Below, piece by piece: positions 27,701 through 39,350 of a stretch of DNA of 64,000 nucleotides (position 1 is the first letter of the stretch; each line of letters starts with the position of its first letter). The position numbers were made by a program, and so were the translations under genes. The notes beneath the pieces are model-generated. The model saw only the letters and a list, made by a program, of their open reading frames with translations. It was not told where the DNA came from and ran no database searches. Origin of the DNA: Lethocerus indicus (taxonomy: Eukaryota > Arthropoda > Insecta > Hemiptera > Belostomatidae); assembly GCA_019843655.1 (NCBI GenBank), contig JACDQD010000004.1:25493872-25557871 (forward strand). The letters are read 5' to 3'.

Positions 27701-30700
27701 ATTCACCCGGCGGGGGAGAGGCAACGTAGACCGATGTCGTGAAACGACCGACAGATGAAACATTTAAAACGCATTCGTCTCATTAAATTAACACCTAAAA
27801 CTGGCACGGCTCCAGCGAATATATTTGGACCGGATAGGGAAGGATTAAAATAACACGTTTTCAAACATGGCCTTTTTCTTAGGTGGGAATCTTGACTTGA
27901 TTCAGTTGTGTGGGTGATAAATACTGTGAAAATAATTGAATTTTATTCGAGTTATATTAACATCATTTATAGGACAATTCGGGGCAAATAATATAACTAT
28001 TTTATAGTTCAATGTATACCACTATACATATATTACCTCTTTCGCGTAGAATACCGTGTGGAATACCGGGGTTGGAATACCGTGGGTTTCGTGGGTTTCT
28101 GTCTCCTCTCGCTGAAGATGGCAAGCAGCCGAAACCGGTCTAGCAAGAGACCAAACCAGCGAGAGGAGACACAAACACACGAAATCATGGGTTATATTTT
28201 TAATCCTAACGTCGTTTAGGCCAAATTACTGGATAAGCATGATTTTTGCGAATACGCGAATAGAATTCTGTTTACGCTCTGTTAAACAGCGAATGAATCC
28301 ATTAAACATCCTCAGAATGGTGTCTAATCGCGAAAATAAAGGAAATAAGTCAGTTCGTCCCCCACCCAGGGGTTTGAATATCAAGGGCCAATTCACATGG
28401 CAGCGAGGCGGGCGTGCTCCGACACAATAGAACCGGTTTTAAAACAGAAACCGGTTTTCAGCTGACCCATAAAATCCGGCGGGGCCGGTCTCCTGCATAC
28501 AGTGTATCACTTTTGTACAAGCCAACAGTATATTAGTTATCAACCGGTTGGGCGTGGCCGAACCCGTTCCAAATAATTAAAAGGGAAAAAATTGCCGGAG
28601 GGACGAGGACGGACATGAGAATGATAATAAGAAAAAAATACCGCGCGCTCTTTCTCGGAGATTGAGCACTGTTCGGGCAACCTGGATTTCGTCATTATGC
28701 TTACAAAGCATAATCATCTTTCTTGAATAATTCATCGTCAATTATCAATAAAACGGAAACGGCGTCATTCTGATTTATCGGCCTGATTTTGATAAATGGC
28801 CATGGGCGATTTGTAGGAAAATACGAAATTTGTTTCCTCAATGAAATTTTGTTTGTCCGAATTAAACATACTCTTCATTATAATTTCCCATCAACTACGC
28901 CGCAATTAGCGTGCACCGAAGGAGGAAATGAATGCGTTTTCCTCATTTACCCGGTATTAAAATATACAGGGTTATACTAATACTAAATAATAATACATCC
29001 GCTTTTCTGTTTTAGCTTCTCGCGTCCCTAAACTGGATGATATAACCTTTCGTGTCCGTTATTGTGCAAAAACGACTGAAGAGAAATCGAGTGAACGATG
29101 GTTACCGTTATTTTTTCGGTAAAAGTTTTGCAAAATTTTGCTTTCATATTATCCATCCCTTTTTTTTTTAGAAAGTAGCTTGTATCTACTATCCACATTA
29201 TAGGATCCTCCTATAACAAATACGTCTCGATTGACCCCTACAGCTAATTTTAGTTTGCGCTATTCTTTTTTTAAAGATGTTTTTAATGAATATATTTTTC
29301 AATATTATTGTAAATGCAGTTCATCTTACAACAGACCCGTTCAACAATAGTTAGTTACTGGGGGTGGTCTAAAAAGGGCCACGGTCTATACAAAGTGAGC
29401 GGCGGCATTAGGGTATAGCCGACAGAAAGCGGTAGGCATAATTCAAGCGGTCACGGTATTATTATTGTGCCGGTGCAGGGGGCGCAGGAAGTGCAGCCTG
29501 CTCCGGTCATCCATTGATTTATGGACGGACGCCGCAAATTATTGCCAGGTATTACCAGGTATTTAATACGGGCCCCGCGGGCTTATTAATATGGACGTCC
29601 ATATATCACGGAATTAGTGGCACTCCCCCCTATTTGTCACGGCCGTCTCAAGAGTGCAGACACTCAGCTGGCCGCTACTTTTTATCTTATTTTCATCATA
29701 TAAGGAAAATATGTTTTCTTATTTATAACGATCGGATTTCGTTTACCGCAGCATAATCTCAAACATCGGAAAAATAATATCCGTAAGAAAAAGTTGTTTT
29801 TTCAATTCATACACGCTTACAAACACTTTTGAGGCGCGCCATATAAATAAATCAGTGGCGCGAGGCAAACTTCTGTATTTAAACGGACAGGAAGTTCATG
29901 GAACTTGCGATCAGAAGTTGGGCCGCCGGAGGAAGGTCATCCATTGTTGAACGTCCATGATAAATGGGAGCTAAGTGAGTCATTAACTTCGAACTACCGA
30001 CATCCAGAGTCGAGGCAACTCGCGTAACACTTGTAACGTCCAATAACCCGTTTAGCGGGCTTTCAATTTACAGACATTTTTTTTGTACGTTAGCGGTTTT
30101 TGAATTGTCGCTTCATCAGGCAGGAAATAACGAACGACCGGATAATTTTCGAGATTCAGAATTTAGATGAGACATCAATTCAGTGGTCTCATTCAAATGA
30201 CATCAGCTTTGCCGTCAGATTATCGTGTCCGTAACAGGATTCGCAGTATGAACCGAGATACGAAATTATCCAACATATGCTCCAGTAATTCCTATTCCCT
30301 AAATGTATATTTTGGGATTGAACACAATCGAAGTGGTCCTACAAGGCGGTTTTTTTCAATTGCACCGCAAGAAAAGTAGCTGACGCCGAAAGACAGAATT
30401 GCGAAAACGTTTAGAGAATGATTACCGACAGTGAAACAGAACACCTGAATAATTTTCAAATTGAATCCACTAATAGATAAAATAAAAAGGTATAAGAAAA
30501 ATTCTGTAAATATATTGAAGACCGGCCAACAGGAATGTTGCACGTGTTAGCAGTGGGCTTGATTAAATTTTGCAGTTCAAAGTGAAGAGCCCCCCCCCAG
30601 GGAATAAATTATCGGCCTCAATTTTATTCAGCGAACCACTTCAACCGCCGACAAAAGTTTCGATTATCAGTTGGCAAGCGGCTTCAAACTTTCGGTCGGG

Positions 30701-30830
30701 GCTCGGTAGGCACTTCTGCAAGTCTTGGCAAAGTCGGAGTCAAAAAACAAAGTTTCCCAACCTAGCCCAACTTTCCTACAGTTCGGAAATTTCCATTTAT
30801 CAAAGCATCTGAATGTTGCCGCTGCGTGAT

Positions 30831-30868
<38 letters not shown>

Positions 30869-33800
30869 GTAAATCGATAAACCGAATAACAATATGAAAC
30901 TGAATTGCGCGAAGGAATATAAACGAACCGCTTTCAAAACATTCTCAGCCGCCCTTTTAATTTTGACTCGATTAATTAAAAGCCCACGGTCGGAAAGTTT
31001 GGCCTTGGAAGTTAGTTTGTCAGACAAACTTCATCCAACTTTCCATAATTAAACGGAAAGTTGCATAAAGCCCGACGGCTTTTACCGGAAACACGCAGCC
31101 CCCTTCATATCGCTCGCACGGCTCTCGAAATAGGCCCCTATCGAATGGAACGCTCTGTTAGGCCATTGAATTAGTCTGTTGTAGACCAGTGAAAAATTCC
31201 AGTGAACGGATATAATTCACAATTAATTTCACCTTTCCAACGTTTTCAGAATTGTTTTAATCAGGTCCGGCCACAATTCCTTGCATAAGACGGGTTATTA
31301 GCATTAGAACAGTGTAAATTTCCTTTTACTCTCATCTTGAAAATTTCAATTGATTCAACAGTAAGGAGCGCTTTTCTTCACTTTACTCGTTAGAAGGAAG
31401 TTGGCCATTATTTACTTCAATAATAAGAATCATATTGGGACAAACTCTTTACAGCTACTACAAAAGGATTATCTCGTCCACAAATGTATAAATTCCGCAT
31501 TACGTTGAATTTTTCGAGACATAAAATAACTAGATTAAACAATCTAAACTGTAGATCTATCCAAACTTTGAGACTGGCTTGTACTAAATACAACCGACTG
31601 GCAGTACATTCGACAGAATAAACACAATCTCGGCCAGTTGAACAGCTTCATTCAACAACGACCGCTTGAGCACCGATCCAAAATTACAACTGATTCCTAC
31701 ACCGGCGCAGAATCCAATTCCACTTTGTATAATTAAATTATGACGCCGATGTTTAACAGGAATTGTTACTTCCAACACTTCTCTTGTTCCAACACTCTTC
31801 TCTGCATCGCGTTCGTAGGGAGGGGCAAACATTCGGACGGATTCAAAGGGTTTTTTTACACAATCCAATTAATAATCTGCCCGCGTTCAAATTATGCGAC
31901 TGATTGTTTCATCGAACGAATACAATGTTTGGTCCTGAAACGTGTTCAAAAACCTTTGTTGCTTGAATTCGTTCAAACGAACTGCAGGCCAGTTTTTTAT
32001 GTTGTAACGCCTTGTGAACACACACCGATAAAGTCGATAAATTACGGAATACATTTTTGAGATAACAAAAAGAAAAGATATTACGTAGTGTAATCATCAT
32101 AGGTTCTTTAGTTAAAGAAGAACGTAGAATGGAACATACGGAATACCTAACTACAATAAAAATATTAAAATTAAGCAGTATGAATACAACGGAAACAACC
32201 CCAGCAATTTTAACCGAAATAATGTTTGTATCAAAACAATTTCGATAACTGTACTAATTCATTTTTATTATTACAGATTTTAATTTAATTAATAATTAAA
32301 TCAAGGTGGCTATAAAGGTGTACTCACTCTGGTGGCCTCGTTATATCCAACGATGACGGCAGTGTACCACTGGGTGGTACCCTCGGCCCTGTACACCTGT
32401 ACCCTGTACCCGACGAGTACACTCGGCGTCGTCAGAAGTATTCCCTGACCGTCCTGAGATCTGGTCCACTCCCGAACGCTCACCTCCTCTTCCCACTTGT
32501 TCCTGTCGTATTCCTTCGAACATAAGGCAGGGAGCAATTTAGTGCAGGCAATTACACAAAATTCTCAAATTTTTCAAAATTATTTAAAAAAAACATTGAA
32601 TGTATATTTCATTGTACGATGAACTTTTTAATTTTTACCATTGACTTAACAGCAGAAGTACTAATGTAAATTTACGACTAATAAAGTGTACTCAAAACGT
32701 TACTGAAGGTTTCATAACCTAATCAATGAAAGGGTTTTTAACCCCTGTTGAGCGCCCACCTTTCTCCGAATCGGAATTCAATTTTAACATTCCATAATGT
32801 AGGGAAAATTGTGCGAGGGCGGAATTTAAGAGGGCAAATTTTTGCCGTACGTCCTTCAACGTGGGCGTACGGAACTTTGCGTTTGCGCTTATACAATTCG
32901 GGTATATCATCCTTGTTGTGTATTTGCGACCGCGTTTACGTGCGCAGATAATGGAATTAGGGAAATTATTTATTGTTCCTTTCGTTTTAAGTCTGTAGAC
33001 ATTCGTCGATATTACAATATAAACGTAATTAAAGAACAACAAAAATACGGGTAAAATCTGTAACAGAGAACGAATTCAATGAGTGCAATCAGCAATCAAT
33101 TTCACTAACTTCCGTAAAGAATCATCTGTCAATATATTTGGAAACAACTGTTCCGATCGTTCTTCAATGCCGAGAAAAAGCGTAGTTTATAAAAATCGAT
33201 AGATTTGAAAATAATAAAATTACTTGGAAAGGCTTAAATGAAGCCGGATCTTTGAAAGCCAGGTGCCTGTCCTGTATAAACTCGACTGGTTGAAGATCGA
33301 GGCAACTCAGGTCTGTCGAAGACACTATCGGCGTGAAACTCTGCAACAGATAACAGCAACAATCAGATTATTGAAATAATGCCAATACAATTCGTTTTAA
33401 CAGAAAGAAACATAAGATTCGATGTTAATATAGTCAAGCTGCATAAAAGAATTCAAATTACAAAGGATATATTTAGACCATACCTGAAATAAGCGGAATA
33501 ATTTCTGAATCGTATAAATGAAACCTTAAATAATAAAAAAAAACAATAAAACACTATTTTCGAAACAGGAGGTAAAAAACTCGAATGATCTCATTATAAG
33601 GCGCTTAACCGGCGTTTAAGTGAGTGCACGTTTCTTTCCCTCATTGTTTTTGCGGTTTCATCGGAACAAAGCCATTCCACGAAACGCGGCTCATATTTGA
33701 TTGAAATAAAGCGCGAAAAAAAGAGACTGGAGGAGAATGTCGTCTCGCCGGGGACGGAAAGCCCCTCCGAGTAGTACAGGAATAAAGAAATGGGAGCCAG

Positions 33801-36800
33801 TTTTAATCGGCTTTTCAAAGTGGCAAACGCGTCTATCTAACGGGACACTGAAATAAAAAAGACCTGAAAACAGTGAAGGCATTAATGGGGTCGGTACATT
33901 TCATGAAAACGTATTCGGGGCCGTCGTACTCGTAAATTAGGGGGCCGGCCGTAATTCTTCGGCTAAACGACTCGTTTAACGAACGCCGTGCGCGTCACAC
34001 TCTCCCAATCGGGGACCGGTCGATTCACTCGGAGGACTTCGGTCGGGTTACGCGTAGTCGCATGTCAGGCAGTTCGGATGCGACACGCTCCGCGGCGCCG
34101 GCGAACCGGCCCACTTCCTCTCGTCACGAACACGACAGGAAACGGGCATGCCCTTAGAAAACGGGGGTAGGAAAGGGGTAAGCGAGCGGACACAGGAAGC
34201 TATTCATTTCTTACCTGAGTCGCTCCATTACACACTTACGTAAAATGAGACATGTATACCTAAAGCGAACGGTTGGCTGGTTAACCAGGATTGAATTCAG
34301 TCTGCTTTTTAAATTTTCCAAAAAAAATTGTTCGTACAAGATAATTGTCTAATTAAAATCACGATCGCTTTACAGTGGCGGGATTTCATTTGCAATGCAA
34401 AATATTCCTAGCGCGTGTACTAATATTTTAGACTGAAAAAAAATAAACGACGAAATAACTTACGGTCTATTTTTTTCTGTACTGTATATGCATATTCATA
34501 GTCTGCGGGGATTGAACATTTTTCGATATTAAAAATATAGCAAATTAAAATAAACAAAAAATTGTGTCTTTTTAACATGCATGGACTTTACACAGGCTAT
34601 TAAAAGAAAAACTATTGGGAACGGAAGATGTATATTAGTATTTTTCCCTCCCGATTTTCTTCTGAATAAGAAGAGCCATTTAATTTATTGGCGGTACGGC
34701 CTGGATATACGCCATGTATAAAACGTAAAAAAAACTACGAAGAGCTGAAAAAAAAGCGAGAGACCGTGAATTATTTTCGGTAAAGAAGAAGTTCGCCGGA
34801 TTATCGACTTCTTTTTTAGCTCTAATACATTCCTTATACGTAAGATTTAGACCTACAGAAGTATGCGCCCGGCGTTCAGTAAATACCGCGCGGAGAAAGG
34901 GGGGGAACGGAAACATTTGACTAGGGTTTTAAACAAGAAGCAAAGGTTCGAATTTAACTCAAGGTAAAATGCAGATTTTATTTCAGTTTCTAGACCGTCT
35001 CTGGGTGCAACTGAAATCCCCCGCGGGCGGCGGGGTTCTTATAAATAAACAAGGCCGGAGAGAGAGAGGCAGGGAGGGAGAGAGAGCGAGAGAGGGTGCA
35101 GGGCCCAAGTGTCCCCATTAAATCCGTGCACGCGAATAAATCCGTCGGGCATAGTTGGCAAAGGCTCGCCCTTTAGACGAAACAGGCACACGCGCGCACA
35201 CCAGCCCTTTTTTTTCATCGTCCGCCAGACCAATTCAAAACACACCGAGCGCTCTTTCAAGAAAAGAAAAGTAATTCCAGAGTTTCTCGGGAAAACTGGG
35301 CCATTGTTTAAACCTGGGAGGAGGGTTAAAAGAGAAGAAAAAACCGTCCGACCAGAATCCGTGTGATCTTTTACGGAGATAACGCACCGAATTGGGCGGA
35401 CAGAGAATTGCGACGGCGTTGAATGGCCGGCTGGAAACAGTCGAAAGCATTCTTCATTCGATATCTTACCCCGGGCCTGTTCCAAACACGAGTCCGGAAA
35501 TGATTGAGAGAGTAGCGTTGATACTTTAATGATGAAATTGTCGTTATTAAAAAAAAATAATGATATGATGTCCGGTAAAGCCGGAAATTGTTCCCTCCCT
35601 GGACTATCGGGTAACAGAATTAGTCTACCGTCAATCTTTTATTTATTATTTATCCTATCAAATTATTATATATATTTTATATAATTATTATATATATTAT
35701 ATATATTATTTATCCTATCTCAGATTATTAACAATTTTTCTCTGTTTTCTTTTTGAATAAGTTTCGCGGCGTCCCCGAAGATACATTTAGTTGGGAAGCA
35801 GTCGCTCAAGGCCGTAACTACAGAATTTTCGGTTAATTAGGATTTGAACTGATAACAAGTTTGCTTTGCAGAGTCTGCAGTCTCTTCAACTAAGCTTCAG
35901 TTTTAATGAATGTCTCGTATAATGCGGTCGCCTCGCGGTATTTAAAGGGCGTCGAGACTTTTGTAACTCAATCATTCGGATCAATCATTCGAGAAATCCT
36001 CACGGAAATGAATACGAACGTTCCTTCCATACCAATCCCCCACCCACCAACGTATTGATGAATTGAAAAATAAATACGAGACGAGCAAAAAAAAGTAGGG
36101 AGATGAATGAAATCGAATATCTCTCCCTCTTCCCCAATCCCGTCGCCGTTGGCAAGCAGGAAGGGGGGCGGCATTCTACGAAACTCCTACCAATAAAGCT
36201 TTGATATTTCCCTTTGCCATCTTATAGGAAGAGATGACAACGCCTCCCCACCTCCCCTTCCACACGGGTCCGCTCCCCTTACTTCGTTGGGCTTCTTCCC
36301 AATTTGATTTTCCTCTATTCTCTCTTTCGCCCCTCTGCTGCGACAGACGTTTCCTCGTTCGCAATTGGGGGTGTCTAAATATAAATTCGGGATCGATTAA
36401 AACGGCGCCCCCTTCATTTTTCACGCCCTGGCAAGTTTGATAACAATTAATTGAACTTATGAAATGAACTATGATAAGGATTCAAGGACTGACGAACCGC
36501 GAAGAAGCAGGTAGTAAATAAATATGTTATAGGGTTTCGATAATAAATACATTGTTGATATTGCCAATAATATATTAAAGGATGTTATAGAATGTAATTC
36601 TCTAGTTATTTTAGTGCTACCGTGAACATCCACGGCGGTGTTCTCAGCAGGCTGTTTTAGCACCCCGCAACCGATGTTTCGAATATTCTATAACGTAGAT
36701 TTCACGCACATGTGCTGTGAGGATCTCCAAAAAACATCCAAAGTGACTAACACCGCTACTGAAGATCTAGCAGAAGGCCAAAACAGCGAGAGGAGACAGA

Positions 36801-38177
36801 AACACACGAATTCTACGGTATTCCAACCCTTCGCAGACCACAAAACAGGTATTTAAACTAATATCCTATAAACTATAAACGCTCTATCGACGTCAATGCC
36901 TCCACAAATAGGCGTCAAAGAGGGCGACGTTAGGCCAATTAAGAGGGATGGGCCAATTAAAACAGGAGTCGACAAAGGGCGGGAGTGCGCGTGGGAAAAT
37001 GGCCGGGGGTGGGTTGGGGGTCAGAGGCGCTGTCAGAAACTGTAATCGTGTCGAGGGCAGAGGCCGGCGGCGGGGACCACTTGACCGGAAATAACTGTAT
37101 CTGGCAGTAGGGGAGGAAGGAGGGAGGGAGGGAGGGAGGGAGCGGACTCGGCCTGTTTATTAGTAAAGTTGGGGGCGGGCGGGGGATGGATGGAAGGGTG
37201 GGTCGAGAGAAGGGCTGACCGGTGACCCGAGAGCCCCCACCCACCCCACACACTGTCAACACCAACCACCCCCTCGGCCACTCCCCATCCGCAACTCGCA
37301 AATCAACACCGCGCTACGACTATAAACATTTTATCGGTACAAATAACGCTGTATAATCACTTCTATTCAAGTACAACAAAAGACAAACTTTTCCAAGTGG
37401 GAAGTTATTCGAATTAACAACAGTATCGTAGGTTTAGAATACCTGTTCTGCGGTCTGCGAGGGGTTGGAATACCCTATATTTCGTGTGTTTCTGTCAAGA
37501 TTTAAACCGATTAACAAAATCCTCCCCACCTCCCCCCAACTCAAATAAGACAAACATTCCCCCAAAAACACAATAACGAGACACGTATTTATATACACGA
37601 CAAACAGAAACCACCACAGTACAAGTGACAGTGACAATGCAGTGAGGATGCCCAAAAAACATTTCGACTCTGTCAACGCTTTTAACTACTTTCTTTCAAA
37701 ATACTTCGGATTAGGATACTGGGATTTACAAATAAATAGCGCTGAATAGCTCCCACTTTATAGTTTAATATAGGCCGATATTTGTTAAAGGATAATGATT
37801 GTATATACCAAGTACGGCCAAAAGTATAATGACGCAAGAATTTATGTAATAATTGTTATCCTTCGTGAAAAGTAGTAGCTCTTTTTTGTGGCCGTATTAT
37901 CGCCTAATTACTTGCGGACATTATTTTTGTCCTTTCTAAGGCTATGAGAAGAGAAGCGGTGGCAAATAGTGGGCCCAATAGTGATACTGACCAGAGCGGG
38001 GGCCATTTGGTTATAGTTGTGGTTGTGAGTGATGTGGTGGGTGTTGATGCGGTGGTGGTCCAGCCGGGGACACATGACCAGGGTCCTCTCAACCAGGAAC
38101 ATGTGGAATAGGCCCGCCTTGTGGACGGAGACCCATTCCCTCCGCTGCCACTCCCTGTCGTCGTACTCGACCAACAC
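21642..38177 (-). CDS. KDM3/JMJD1-type H3K9 demethylase, N-terminal five exons (both ends missing)
   Basis: Five minus-strand exons join in frame in the order 38177-37992, 33340-33224, 32513-32328, 25820-25736, 21730-21642, giving 663 nt and 221 codons. The product follows the N-terminal region of KDM3A/KDM3B block by block: VLVEYDDREW to human VCVEFDGESW; APALSFTPIV to human WPAITYKPLL; TTQWYTAVIVGYNEATRELT to KDM3A STQWFSATVI; EDPCLVQMRL to VDPSLIHVEV. KDM3 proteins remove H3K9 mono- and dimethylation in the nucleus with a C-terminal zinc finger and a JmjC domain, neither of which is in this window. The first coding exon, which should hold the start and a W-x-G-x-I/V-R-A-like segment, was not found. 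Introns are 4651, 710, 6507 and 4005 nt. Confidence 0.85.
21731..25735 (-). other. KDM3 intron D-E (4.0 kb)
   Basis: Non-coding by position between two in-frame exons. A polypyrimidine tract precedes the acceptor (GTGTTTCAG). I saw no other gene or strong repeat inside it. Confidence 0.75.
25736..25820 (-). CDS. KDM3 exon D (ELTVTDDTVLEDHNEDP)
   Basis: Twenty-eight codons plus one base. The acceptor has a long pyrimidine run (TTTTTTTTCAG), the donor is GTAATT. ELTVTDDTVLEDHNEDPCLV and QMRLIGDG complete the block begun in exon C. The matching human KDM3A stretch has VDPSLIHVEVVHDN. Confidence 0.87.
28050..28186 (+). mobile_element. Foldback element family, internally deleted copy (copy 2)
   Basis: Left arm GGTTTCGTGGGTTTCTGTCT plus CCTCTCGCTG is joined directly to the right-arm sequence GAAGATGGCAAGCAGCCGAA, ending CAGCGAGAGGAGACACAAAC and ACACGAAATC at 28186. 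The two outer arms are inverted copies about 30 nt long. Outside the left arm sits GTTGGAATACCGTG, the outer terminal motif shared with copies 3 and 4. The loop and the inner part of the left arm are missing. Confidence 0.85.
30833..30863. repeat. (TA)n microsatellite
   Basis: Thirty-one nt of alternating TA. Confidence 0.97.
32328..32513 (-). CDS. KDM3 exon C (Tudor-like VLVGYRVQVY block)
   Basis: Sixty-two codons, phase 0. The acceptor is a weak TTATGTTCGAAG and the donor is a strong GTGAGT. It holds LLTTPSVLVGYRVQVYRAEG followed by TTQWYTAVIVGYNEATR, corresponding to human KDM3B GPYSVQGHRVKIYQPEG. The pattern of alternating hydrophobic residues suggests a small beta-barrel, Tudor-like fold (inference). 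The weak acceptor makes its first few residues the least certain part of the model. Confidence 0.88.
32514..33223 (-). other. KDM3 intron B-C (710 nt)
   Basis: Lies between exon B donor GTAATT and exon C acceptor GAAG. AT-rich; no gene seen. Confidence 0.75.
33224..33340 (-). CDS. KDM3 exon B (FTPIV...PVEF block)
   Basis: Thirty-nine codons, phase 0 at both ends, acceptor TCTGTTGCAG and donor GTAATT. SFTPIV...LQPVEFIQDRHLAF aligns with human KDM3B TFTPLV...VPVEYLLDRELRF. It continues directly from exon A, whose last residues are APAL. Confidence 0.87.
35056..35096. repeat. GA-rich microsatellite
   Basis: GGAGAGAGAGAGGCAGGGAG, GGAGAGAGAGCGAGAGAGGG. Confidence 0.9.
35640..35905 (-). mobile_element. 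Candidate tRNA-derived SINE
   Basis: On the minus strand, an A-box-like AAGCTTAGTTGA (35897-35886) and a B-box-like AGTTCAAATCC (35850-35840) are spaced 58 nt from the start of A to the end of B, close to the tRNA distance of about 54. A body of roughly 120 nt follows, then an AT-rich microsatellite-like tail (35720-35645), as in many SINEs. The tRNA-like part does not fold into a proper cloverleaf: the anticodon stem has only about 3 bp and the T stem mispairs. It is therefore not a working tRNA. No second copy was noticed in the window and no target-site duplication was confirmed. Confidence 0.35.
35645..35719. repeat. 60-nt direct repeat around an AT palindrome
   Basis: ATTATTTATCCTATC occurs at 35645-35659 and again at 35705-35719. 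Between them lies AT-only sequence rich in inverted TATATAATTATTATATATA units that could extrude as a cruciform. Confidence 0.85.
36695..36853 (+). mobile_element. Foldback element family, partial copy (copy 3)
   Basis: Shares the loop (GAGGATCTCCAAAAAACATC, CAAAGTGACTAACACCGCTA) and the right arm (AACAGCGAGAGGAGACAGAA, ACACACGAATTC) with the best copy. It then runs into the outer terminus CTACGGTATTCCAACCCTTC GCAGACCACAAAACAGGTAT. The left arm is reduced to GTAGATTTCACG, and the GAAACCGGT palindrome is deleted. Confidence 0.85.
37110..37142. repeat. (GGGA)n tandem repeat, potential G-quadruplex
   Basis: GGGGAGGAAGGAGGGAGGGAGGGAGGGAGGGA-type run with at least four closely spaced GGG runs on the plus strand. 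Confidence 0.92.
37439..37663 (-). mobile_element. Foldback element family, interrupted copy (copy 4)
   Basis: Begins with the outer terminus ATACCTGTTCTGCGGTCTGC, GAGGGGTTGGAATACC, then TATTTCGTGTGTTTCTGTC up to about 37496. About 120 nt of other sequence follows, then loop sequence GACAATGCAGTGAGGATGCC, CAAAAAACAT near 37634-37663. Its outer end faces the outer end of copy 3, 585 nt away. Confidence 0.75.
37992..38177 (-). CDS. KDM3 exon A (VEYDD...W block)
   Basis: Sixty-two codons, phase 0 at both ends, between acceptor TTTGTGTTTCAG and donor GTCAGT. It begins VLVEYDDREWQRREWVSVHK and continues FLVERTLVMCPRLD, matching the conserved KDM3 block V-E-F-D-...-W...V...FLVE..LV. A His/Asn-rich low-complexity stretch follows (HHRINTHHITHNHNYN) and is specific to this protein. 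Confidence 0.88.
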
Positions 38178-39164
38178 CTGAAACACAAATGTTCAAATTT
38201 ACGATCGCTTTTATTACTTTGCTGTCACATCAAGACACGGCAGTATCAATCTCGACGATACTCGGCAACATAGGGTAACAAATAGTATAAAAAAGAAACG
38301 GCCCATAAAATGAATAACACTGTCAAACGTATGAATTCTATTTCGTAAAATAAAAAGGCAAAATATCGAAAACCTATTTTGTTTTTTCCTATTATGTCAC
38401 TTCAATTTCATCTTTTATTGAAGCTCGTATAAAGTGTATAAATGCTTGGACATGAATGACAGATTGAACGCCAATAGTAAAATAAAAAGCTTCACTACAA
38501 AATCCTCAATTACAGTAAATAGGACGGGAGCTTTTAGCGAGGGAACGGAAGAGAACCTAAATACAATTATTTCCGGCAGTTAAAATCCTCTCAATAAGCG
38601 GTCGTTTACATGTATTTATAGCTTTAGCGGGGCAATCCTTTATATGCACAGTATATATCTATAAATCTATACGAATGGAATTGGGTGCCTCCCAGTCCCA
38701 ACCAAATGAGAGCTCTACAACTCGGCGGTGAGTATAAATGGAAGCTATAATTTAGTAGTAACGTACTACTATTGTACTAATGAGTAGTACATAGTCTGTT
38801 CCGAGTCCAATACAACTTTACAATACATATTGGGGAGATTCTTCTTAAAATTTCTTGAAAATAGAGTGTAAATCGTACAATGCGTTACATTGACCTTTCA
38901 TTATTATCATCATCGCATTTGTGTGCCATTAATAATATCGTTGGGAGGGAGCGAATAATCGTCGCCGTATTAAAGAAAAGACCCGCTCACCAGTGGAGGA
39001 CTGCAACAATGACAAAACAATAGCCGGTAGGGGGGGAGAAAGTAATCCCGAGTTGGCGAGAAGGGAAACGCAAATACAGGGTGGGGCACTCTCAAACCAC
39101 CCCAATCTCATTCAGAGAGGGGATGAAAATATATACACAAGTAAATATCGGGTAGAGGGAGAAG

Positions 39165-39350
39165 GTGCTGGGAGTTGAGGGACCGTCCGCCGGTGGCAGC
39201 ACAGGGCGGGGGCGCTGTCGGGCGGTGCAAGATGGCGTGCTGGGCGGGACGGCCCCACCCACCGGCGCCATCGCGCCGCCGCCCACCACAACACTCGGCA
39301 CAATTGGCCGGGCCGCCGCCAGGGCTCTCCCGCTTCTAGGAAAACGCTCA
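39165..39350 (-). promoter_or_regulatory. CpG-rich block with YY1-like site, 1 kb upstream of KDM3 exon A
   Basis: Very GC-rich DNA with many CpGs between AT-rich flanks. AAGATGGCG at 39229-39237 matches the YY1/Pho core, and GGCGCCATCGCGCC carries an inverted GCCAT. It could be a KDM3 promoter or 5' UTR (inference from position and composition). Confidence 0.3.

Larger units (their letters stand above)
25821..32327 (-). other. KDM3 intron C-D (6.5 kb)
   Basis: Largest confirmed intron. It holds a foldback element copy at 28.05-28.19 kb, a C9 tract at 30590 and a TA microsatellite at 30833. No motif-bearing open frame was found. Confidence 0.75.
33341..37991 (-). other. KDM3 intron A-B (4.65 kb), rich in mobile DNA
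   Basis: Contains the tRNA-like/SINE candidate (35.64-35.90 kb), two foldback copies (36.7 and 37.44 kb), GA and GGGA repeats and a CpG-rich stretch near 34.0-34.15 kb. No coding motif was seen. Confidence 0.75.

Noticed and set aside
35833..35904. Functional tRNA gene
   Set aside because: Box A and B-like sequences are present, but the anticodon and T stems do not pair, so it is treated as a tRNA-like SINE head.
38991..39000. A 10-nt microexon (TCCTCCACTG, minus strand) between GTCATTGTTGCAG and GTGAGCGG
   Set aside because: Both splice signals look good, but 10 nt carries no protein signal and such pairs arise by chance in tens of kilobases of non-coding DNA.
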